NCBI GenBank assembly: GCA_902773035.1
Contig: CACYDB010000210.1
Span: forward strand, 1-6,871
DNA: 6,871 bases
Source: an uncultured Ruminococcus sp.
Lineage (GTDB): Bacteria > Bacillota > Clostridia > Oscillospirales > Acutalibacteraceae
Reading direction: 5' to 3'
Under the pieces are notes generated by a model. That model worked only from the letters and a program-made list of their open reading frames with translations, did not search any database and was not told the DNA's origin. Below are positions 1-4,317 of this stretch, one piece after another. The stretch's first letter is position 1; every line of letters begins with the position of its first letter. Position numbers and translations under genes: made by a program.

Positions 1-2053
1 AAATGAACGCCCAGAAAAGATTCTCTTTTATATTCCGCAGTACAGCTCGGCTGAGTTCTACGGCTGTCACTACGTCAAGTAAATCGCTTTTCATCAGAAC
101 TATATCCGCCGAGTCGATAGCTATATCGGTTCCTGCGCCGATTGCGATTCCGACGTCGGCGGTTACGAGAGCGGGGGAGTCGTTAACTCCGTCGCCGACC
201 ATAGTCGCAATACCGTTCTTTTTGTAATTGCGGACAACCTGCTCTTTTTGATGCGGAAGGACCTGAGCGATAGCCGTCTTGATTCCGGCAAGCTTCTGTA
301 TAGCGCGGGCAGTTTGTTTATTGTCGCCCGTGAGCATTACCGCCTCAATTCCCAGTGAGTTTAGTCCCGAGATCGCCTTAGCGCTTGTTTCCTTGATTGT
401 ATCCGCTACGGCTATTATGCCGATCACATTGTTTTGATCAGCGAATATAAGAGGTGTCTTACCGTTGAAGTATAATTCCTCAATAGATTTATTATCAAAC
501 TTAATATCAAGGCTTTCAATGAATCTGTAATTTCCTGAATAGTAGATTCTGCCGTCTATTTCCGCAGAAATTCCCGAGCCCGTATATGATTTAAAGCTCT
601 TAGCCTTAACAAGCGCGACCTTACCCTCGCAGTAATCACAAACCGCTTTAGCCAATGGATGCTCCGACAGCTTTTCAATAGCGTAGGCTATTTTCAGCAA
701 ATCGTCTTTATTTTCTGATATTATATCCGTAACCTGCGGCTCACCTTTAGTAATAGTTCCGGTTTTGTCAAGGATAACGGTTTTAATTTTATTGGCGGTT
801 TCCAGCGCGGGAGCTGATTTTATTAAAATACCATACTGGGCAGCCTTTCCCGTACCGACCATTATAGCGGTAGGAGTTGCGAGCCCCAGCGCGCATGGGC
901 AGGAAATCACCAAAACGGCTATTCCGAAGGAGATCGCTTTTCCGAAATCCGCTCCGAGAATCAGCCAGATTATAGTCGTAACGACCGCGATTCCGATTAC
1001 AGCAGGTACAAACACTGCCGCTACCTTATCGGCGATTCTCGCGATAGGAGCCTTTGAGGTGGTCGCGTTTTCAACAAGCTTAATGATTTTGGAAAGAGTG
1101 GTGTTATCTCCCGTGTTAACAGCTTTGATCTTGGCGTAACCCGAGGTCAGAACAGTTCCTCCCGTAACATCGTTGCCGATGTTTTTGTCAACAGGAATAC
1201 TTTCTCCCGTTATAGCGCTCTCATCTACACTGCACCCGCCTTCAACAATCACACCGTCAACGGCTATACTCATACCGTTTTTGCAGATTACAATGTCGCC
1301 TTCGCTGATTGTATGAGTATCGACCTCGATTTCTTTTCCGTCCTTTTCAATAATAGCCGTTTTCGGAGTCAGCTTTATCAGCTTGCTGATAGCCGAGGAT
1401 GTTTTGCTTTTACTCTTGCTTTCCAAAAACTTTCCGACGCTTATAAATGTAAGGATCATTCCCGCGGATTCAAAGTAATAGTGGATTCCGAGCGAGGAAG
1501 CCGTCATCATATCATAATTATTTATCGCGCATATTATGAAATTATAAAGACTGTAGCCGACCGATACTCCGGCGCCTAACGCTATAAGCGCGTCCATATT
1601 GGGACTTAGTCTGAACAGTGACTTAAAGCCGTTTATAAAGTATTTACGGTTAAAAATCAGTATCGGGATCAGAAATACTAGCTCACACACCGCGAGAATA
1701 ACCATATTTTCGAGCGCGGGTATATGAATCCCTATCATATGGCTCATCGAAACGAGCATAAGCGGAATAAGGAATATTACCGAAAGGATAAGCTGTTTTT
1801 TAGCTTTTTCGGCATTTTCATTATAACCGTCATCCTCGCGGACAAACTCACGCGCGCCGTAGCCCGAGGACTTTACGGCGTTGATTATTTCTTTATTTCC
1901 AAGCTTGTTCTCGTTGAAGCTTACGTCCATTGTATTAGCCAGCAAATTGACGTTTACGCTGTCAATACCGTCCAGCTTTTTAACGGCGTTTTCAACGTGA
2001 GTCTGACATGCCGAGCAGGTCATTCCGGTTATATTAAATTTCTGTTGCTTCAT
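1..2053 (-). CDS. copA: Copper-translocating P1B-type ATPase CopA (C-terminus beyond the window)
   Basis: Membrane pump that uses ATP to move Cu(I) across the cytoplasmic membrane, normally outward, giving copper tolerance. 684 residues are visible. Reading from the ATG at 2053: one N-terminal heavy-metal-binding domain with GMTCSAC at residues 10-16 (C13 and C16 bind metal); membrane segments near 87-105, 117-135, 154-176 and 192-212; actuator motif TGES at 282-285; the CPC transport motif at 385-387 in the sixth membrane segment; DKTGT with phosphorylated D429; the HP pair H465-P466 in the nucleotide domain; TGDN from 575; GDGVND from 620. The frame runs off the left edge after NLFWAFI, so the last two membrane segments, with the YN and MxxSS residues that separate Cu(I) from Zn/Cd pumps, are not seen. 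A single HMA domain plus CPC fits copper best, but the metal is an inference. The start is supported by AGGTGA five bases upstream. The usual IPVDG actuator sequence reads IAVDG here. No copZ, csoR or copY is visible in the window. Confidence 0.96.
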   Translation of the reverse strand, partial: MKQQKFNITGMTCSACQTHVENAVKKLDGIDSVNVNLLANTMDVSFNENKLGNKEIINAVKSSGYGAREFVREDDGYNENAEKAKKQLILSVIFLIPLMLVSMSHMIGIHIPALENMVILAVCELVFLIPILIFNRKYFINGFKSLFRLSPNMDALIALGAGVSVGYSLYNFIICAINNYDMMTASSLGIHYYFESAGMILTFISVGKFLESKSKSKTSSAISKLIKLTPKTAIIEKDGKEIEVDTHTISEGDIVICKNGMSIAVDGVIVEGGCSVDESAITGESIPVDKNIGNDVTGGTVLTSGYAKIKAVNTGDNTTLSKIIKLVENATTSKAPIARIADKVAAVFVPAVIGIAVVTTIIWLILGADFGKAISFGIAVLVISCPCALGLATPTAIMVGTGKAAQYGILIKSAPALETANKIKTVILDKTGTITKGEPQVTDIISENKDDLLKIAYAIEKLSEHPLAKAVCDYCEGKVALVKAKSFKSYTGSGISAEIDGRIYYSGNYRFIESLDIKFDNKSIEELYFNGKTPLIFADQNNVIGIIAVADTIKETSAKAISGLNSLGIEAVMLTGDNKQTARAIQKLAGIKTAIAQVLPHQKEQVVRNYKKNGIATMVGDGVNDSPALVTADVGIAIGAGTDIAIDSADIVLMKSDLLDVVTAVELSRAVLRNIKENLFWAFI

Positions 2054-2058
2054 AGATT

Positions 2059-2064
2059 TCACCT
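2059..2064 (-). promoter_or_regulatory. Ribosome binding site of copA
   Basis: AGGTGA lies five bases before the ATG at 2053-2051 and fixes the copA start, because the next residues read directly into the HMA domain. Confidence 0.65.
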
Positions 2065-2066
2065 GA

Positions 2067-2080
2067 TTAGTTTAAACTAA
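2067..2080. promoter_or_regulatory. Perfect 14-bp palindrome, candidate copA operator
   Basis: TTAGTTTAAACTAA is its own reverse complement over all 14 bases. It starts four bases downstream of the predicted copA -10 box and covers the predicted transcription start, the classic position for a repressor operator. It does not contain the CopY cop-box core TACAnnTGTA and lacks the GC-rich form of known CsoR sites, so the regulator cannot be named. The function is inferred from symmetry and position. Confidence 0.5.
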
Positions 2081-2084
2081 CCAT

Positions 2085-2113
2085 ATTGTAACACATCAAA
2101 TTATAATAGTCAA
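2085..2113 (-). promoter_or_regulatory. Predicted sigma-A promoter of copA
   Basis: On the minus strand, a -35 box TTGACT (2113-2108) and a -10 box TACAAT (2090-2085) are separated by exactly 17 bases, close to the vegetative consensus. Transcription would start near 2078, leaving a leader of about 25 bases before the copA ATG. The promoter lies downstream of the spo0A terminator, so copA should be transcribed independently of spo0A. Assigned by eye from consensus matching. Confidence 0.65.
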
Positions 2114-2120
2114 TATATAG

Positions 2121-2155
2121 GGTAAAAGAAGAAGCCGCCGCTCAGCGACAGCTTC
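2121..2155 (-). terminator. Rho-independent terminator of spo0A
   Basis: Read on the minus strand, 2155-2131 forms an 11-bp stem (GAAGCTGTCGC paired with GCGGCGGCTTC, with two G-U wobbles) closed by a TGA loop, followed directly by TTCTTTTA. The wobbles pair properly only in the minus-strand RNA, and the U-rich tail is on that side, so it terminates transcription from spo0A. It begins 8 bases after the spo0A stop codon. Confidence 0.85.
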
Positions 2156-2163
2156 ATAATTGC

Positions 2164-2931
2164 TTATCTTACAACAGTTCTTAACTGCAATCTCAGTTTA
2201 TCGGAAATCATAGCGATAAATTCGCTGTTAGTAGGCTTACCTCTGCCTGTATGTATTGTATAGCCGAAGTAAGAATTAAGCACGTCAACGTCGCCTCTGT
2301 CCCAAGCGACCTCAATAGCGTGACGGATAGCCCTTTCTACGCGGGATGAGGTAGTCTCATATTTTTTTGCAACGCTCGGATACAGTTGCTTTGTAACGGC
2401 GTTAATTATATCGGGCTTTTCAATTGACATCATAATCGAGTCACGAAGGTAGTTGTAGCCCTTGATATGAGCGGGAACTCCGATTTCGTGCAGGATCTCC
2501 GTTACCTTGATTTCAATATCGTTGTCATCATAGATTTTCGCTTTTGTGCCGGAATTATCTTTGCTTGTCAGAGAGATTATATCCTCACAAATCGCTTTGA
2601 TGTTATAAGGCTTCAACGCGTAGTAGCTTGCGCCGTTGAGCATAATCTCACGTTCCAGAGCGGGACTGTTAAAGGAGGCTGATACAATCAGAATAGGGGA
2701 GGTAATATCCTTTTCCTTGATCGCCCTCATAACTCCGAGTGAGTCGAGCCTTGTCATAAACAAATCCATCAGCACAACATCCGGCTGTTCACTCGTGATT
2801 TTGAGCAGAAGCTCCTCGCCGTCCTTGTTGCAAAAGACAGGACGTATATTATAATAGTCAAAAACACTCAGCTCATCCGCGGAAAAACCGCTTTTTTCTT
2901 CTGTTAATAACAATTTGATTCTTTTGTTCAT
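2164..2931 (-). CDS. spo0A: Spo0A, sporulation master response regulator
   Basis: Cytoplasmic DNA-binding response regulator. When phosphorylated it binds 0A boxes (TGTCGAA-like) and switches the cell into sporulation. The product is 255 residues (B. subtilis Spo0A is 267). Receiver domain about 3-125: phosphoacceptor D56 in MDLFM, S84 in the switch Thr/Ser position, K107 in the LKPY motif. Linker about 126-140. The C-terminal effector domain, to 255, is nearly textbook Spo0A: HEIGVPAHIKGY, then TTSSRVERAIRHAIEVAW, which holds the DNA-reading helix, and KPTNSEFIAM. The acid pair that is normally Asp-Asp is E11-E12, and the usual MP..DG after D56 reads MT..DS (T60, S64). The ATG at 2931 is chosen because GGAGGA lies a few bases upstream; the same frame is open upstream to a TTG at 2994, but that extension has no comparable ribosome site and would overlap the predicted promoter. 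spoIVB lies upstream on the same strand, the usual neighbour. Confidence 0.97.
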   Translation of the reverse strand: MNKRIKLLLTEEKSGFSADELSVFDYYNIRPVFCNKDGEELLLKITSEQPDVVLMDLFMTRLDSLGVMRAIKEKDITSPILIVSASFNSPALEREIMLNGASYYALKPYNIKAICEDIISLTSKDNSGTKAKIYDDNDIEIKVTEILHEIGVPAHIKGYNYLRDSIMMSIEKPDIINAVTKQLYPSVAKKYETTSSRVERAIRHAIEVAWDRGDVDVLNSYFGYTIHTGRGKPTNSEFIAMISDKLRLQLRTVVR

Positions 2932-2937
2932 TATGAT

Positions 2938-2943
2938 TCCTCC
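2938..2943 (-). promoter_or_regulatory. Ribosome binding site of spo0A
   Basis: GGAGGA on the minus strand, with 6 bases between it and the ATG at 2931. It decides the start in favour of MNKRIKLL over the 21-residue longer open frame that begins at a TTG. Confidence 0.85.
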
Positions 2944-2965
2944 AAAAAATTTATTTTGCGAAATT

Positions 2966-2994
2966 ATATTACCATAATATTGAGTATTTGGCAA
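2966..2994 (-). promoter_or_regulatory. Predicted vegetative promoter of spo0A
   Basis: On the minus strand, -35 TTGCCA (2994-2989), a 17-base spacer, then -10 TAATAT (2971-2966) preceded by TGG, which gives an extended -10 (TGnTAATAT). Transcription would start near 2958, about 27 bases before the ATG. An overlapping TATAAT (2968-2963) would need a 20-base spacer and is less likely. I saw no convincing sigma-H promoter in 2944-3152, although spo0A in Bacillus has one. Confidence 0.5.
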
Positions 2995-2998
2995 TACT
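2983..2998. promoter_or_regulatory. Dyad overlapping the spo0A -35 box
   Basis: AGTATT-TGGC-AATACT is a perfect 6-bp inverted repeat with a 4-base centre. The predicted -35 hexamer (2989-2994) lies within it, so a protein bound here would be expected to block or modulate the promoter. The repeat is seen directly; the regulatory role is inferred. Confidence 0.4.
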
Positions 2999-3065
2999 TT
3001 CCAGTAAAGTTTTTTAAAAAATTACAAATTAATTAAAATCAAGTAACAAAATATTAAATATCATA

Positions 3066-3077
3066 ACAATATATTGT
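3066..3077. repeat. 12-bp AT-rich palindrome with a partial second copy
   Basis: ACAATATATTGT is a perfect palindrome. The first nine bases, ACAATATAT, recur at 3098-3106, next to the 0A-box-like sites. It may be a protein site or simply low-complexity AT-rich sequence. Confidence 0.3.
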
Positions 3078-3090
3078 ATGTTTAGTTGAT

Positions 3091-3111
3091 TTACGACACA
3101 ATATATCGACA
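3091..3111 (-). promoter_or_regulatory. Two tandem Spo0A-box-like sites upstream of spo0A
   Basis: On the minus strand, TGTCGATA (3111-3104) and TGTCGTAA (3098-3091) each match the 0A box TGTCGAA at 6 of 7 positions, lie in the same orientation and are 13 bp apart. They are about 130-150 bp upstream of the predicted spo0A start. Since the effector domain of Spo0A is strongly conserved here, autoregulation through these sites is plausible. Two 6/7 matches in AT-rich DNA could also be chance. Confidence 0.4.
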
Positions 3112-3127
3112 TCATTCTGGATATGTA

Positions 3128-3147
3128 CCCTGCCACAAGTGGCAGGG
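3128..3147. terminator. Strong hairpin after spoIVB, without a U-tract
   Basis: CCCTGCCAC and GTGGCAGGG are perfect 9-bp inverted arms separated by two bases (an 8-bp stem with a 4-base loop in practice). It starts five bases after the spoIVB stop codon. Neither strand has a run of T following it, so it is not a standard intrinsic terminator. It could protect the 3' end of the spoIVB mRNA, terminate weakly, or pause polymerase before spo0A. Confidence 0.5.
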
Positions 3148-3152
3148 ATTGG

Positions 3153-4154
3153 TTATTTGTTTATCATATTACCAATATAGACTCCGTAACCTTCGTCACA
3201 GCTTTCAAGAAATACATGGGTGAGAGCGCCGATTATTTTATTGTTTTGAATAATAGGACTTCCGCTCATACCCTGAACGATTCCTCCCGTAGTATCCAGA
3301 AGTCTTTTGTCTGTTATCCTCAGTGTAAAGCTCCTGTTTGTATCCTCGCTTTTATTACAGACGGAAGTGATTTCAATTTCATATTTTTTCGGATCAGATC
3401 CTTTTACAGTGGTGTATAGATACGCTTTGCCGTGTCTGATTTCATTAATATCGGCAATTTCAAATTTTTCCTTATTAATGCTTCCGATGGTTTTGCCGTA
3501 TATTCCGAGAGGCGTATTCTCAAATACGGAGCCGATTGTCGTATCGGTGAAAATGCCGTTCAGGCTGCCGATTTTTTTGTCAGTTGATTTATTGACGCTG
3601 TTAACTTCGGCTTTAAGGATTTCTCCCGCGCTGTCGGACATCAGTCCTCCTGTGTCAATGTCACAAATCCCGTGTCCAAGAGCTCCGTAGACGTTATTTT
3701 CGGTATCATAATAGCTTATAGTTCCGATTCCCGCGCAGCTGTCGCGAACCCACATTCCCGCGTAGTATTCTCCTGAGCTGTTTTTTACGGGTGTAAGGCT
3801 TGTTTCTTTTTTTTCACCGTTTCTTTTATAATTGATCAAAAGTCTTTTTCCTTTTGAATTTTTAATTAGCGCCTCGGCTTTTTCGTTATCAGTAACTAAA
3901 ACGCCGTTTATATTTGTGATTATATCACTCAGCGCCAGCCCGCAATCCTTTGCGGGACAGACGTTTACGCCCTCTGATTTGAAATCCTCAAGCTTCGTTA
4001 TCATTACGCCCTTGCAGTAAAGCTTCAGTCCGAACGGTTCTCCTCCTACGGCAAGCTCTTTGACTTTTGCTTCTGAGGGTATTATATTAATAGAAAAGCA
4101 AAGAATAAAAACAAGAACCGTTGAAATTATCTTTGTTTTTACATTTTTTAACAT
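3153..4154 (-). CDS. spoIVB: SpoIVB, sporulation signalling serine peptidase (family S55)
   Basis: In Bacillus, SpoIVB is made in the forespore, secreted into the space between the two membranes, and cleaves SpoIVFA so that SpoIVFB can process pro-sigma-K in the mother cell. This product has 333 residues, with an N-terminal membrane anchor or signal at about 9-27 (ISTVLVFILCF); a PDZ-like domain at about 35-125, with the typical DIITNINGV turn near 77-85; and the S55 peptidase domain from about 130. Likely catalytic residues are H161 (in GALGHGICD), D282 (in RITDKRLL) and S297 (in QGMSGSPII); the D-to-S spacing of 15 equals that of B. subtilis D363 and S378. It is clearly shorter than the roughly 425-residue Bacillus protein: about 75 residues are missing before the catalytic His and a little at the C-terminus. 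The ATG at 4154 is chosen because GGAGGT lies just upstream; a TTG at 4172 in the same frame lies before that site. spo0A follows on the same strand. No spoIVF genes lie in the window. Confidence 0.95.
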   Translation of the reverse strand: MLKNVKTKIISTVLVFILCFSINIIPSEAKVKELAVGGEPFGLKLYCKGVMITKLEDFKSEGVNVCPAKDCGLALSDIITNINGVLVTDNEKAEALIKNSKGKRLLINYKRNGEKKETSLTPVKNSSGEYYAGMWVRDSCAGIGTISYYDTENNVYGALGHGICDIDTGGLMSDSAGEILKAEVNSVNKSTDKKIGSLNGIFTDTTIGSVFENTPLGIYGKTIGSINKEKFEIADINEIRHGKAYLYTTVKGSDPKKYEIEITSVCNKSEDTNRSFTLRITDKRLLDTTGGIVQGMSGSPIIQNNKIIGALTHVFLESCDEGYGVYIGNMINK

Positions 4155-4159
4155 TTTTT

Positions 4160-4168
4160 CACCTCCTT
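4160..4168 (-). promoter_or_regulatory. Ribosome binding site of spoIVB
   Basis: AAGGAGGTG on the minus strand, five bases before the ATG at 4154. It is nearly a perfect anti-Shine-Dalgarno match and rules out the in-frame TTG at 4172, which lies upstream of it. I looked for a forespore (sigma-F or sigma-G) promoter between here and 4317 and found none with convincing boxes at the right spacing. Confidence 0.8.
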
Positions 4169-4202
4169 TCAATTTACTCTATTATTTTTTGAAAATATAG
4201 TG

Positions 4203-4208
4203 TATAAT
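4203..4208 (+). promoter_or_regulatory. Possible -10 box for the cation ATPase operon
   Basis: A perfect TATAAT lies 110 bp upstream of the ATPase ATG in the divergent intergenic region, but nothing resembling TTGACA stands 16-18 bases before it. If used, it gives a leader of about 100 bases that includes the hairpin at 4255-4296. Weak call. Confidence 0.3.
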
Positions 4209-4254
4209 AAAATGGAAATGAAATGACATTTTAATTTTTTTGTTAAGAATACGC

Positions 4255-4296
4255 CTGAGAATCGCAGAAACTTCGCTTTCTGTTATTAATTCTCAG
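4255..4296 (+). promoter_or_regulatory. Compound stem-loop in the leader of the cation ATPase
   Basis: Outer arms CTGAGAAT (4255-4262) and ATTCTCAG (4289-4296) are a perfect 8-bp inverted repeat. Inside it, CAGAAA (4265-4270) pairs with TTTCTG (4277-4282) around a CTTCGC loop, with a 2-by-6 internal loop between the stems. The structure ends about 11 bases before the AGAGGTG ribosome site and has no T-run after it on the coding strand, so it is not an intrinsic terminator. It could act on translation or mRNA stability. It lacks the conserved sequence of the yybP-ykoY manganese riboswitch, the usual leader element for cation P-type ATPases. Confidence 0.5.
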
Positions 4297-4307
4297 AATA
4301 AACAAAA

Positions 4308-4314
4308 AGAGGTG
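4308..4314 (+). promoter_or_regulatory. Ribosome binding site of the cation ATPase
   Basis: AGAGGTG, three bases before the ATG at 4318 (five from the end of the GAGG core). Together with the hairpin upstream it supports the 771-residue start rather than the TTG 26 codons earlier. Confidence 0.6.
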
Positions 4315-4317
4315 CTT

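Noticed and set aside
3..1139. Plus-strand open frames inside copA
   Set aside because: They lie opposite the P1B ATPase, whose motifs (CPC, DKTGT, GDGVND) fix the minus strand. The plus-strand translations are low complexity and have no ribosome sites.
1313..2080. Plus-strand open frames at 1313-1579 and 1724-2080
   Set aside because: Antisense to the N-terminal half of copA, with no recognisable domain or ribosome site.
2467..2854. Plus-strand open frames over spo0A
   Set aside because: Antisense to a clear Spo0A coding region.
3066..3106. ACAATATAT repeats as a phage or plasmid-like iteron array
   Set aside because: Only one palindrome and one partial copy are present in very AT-rich DNA, too few for an origin or an array.
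3123..4020. Plus-strand open frames over spoIVB
   Set aside because: Antisense to spoIVB, which has a complete catalytic triad and a strong ribosome site.
4240..4317. Longer N-terminus of the cation ATPase from a TTG start
   Set aside because: No ribosome site precedes it, and the stretch coincides with the leader stem-loop. The ATG at 4318 has AGAGGTG upstream and starts where related proteins do.
4155..4317. Forespore sigma-F or sigma-G promoter for spoIVB
   Set aside because: Partial matches such as CATTTTA and CACTATA on the minus strand have no proper -35 partner at 17-18 bases.
4201..4317. yybP-ykoY manganese riboswitch upstream of the ATPase
   Set aside because: The leader has a simple two-stage hairpin and lacks the conserved internal-loop sequences of that riboswitch.
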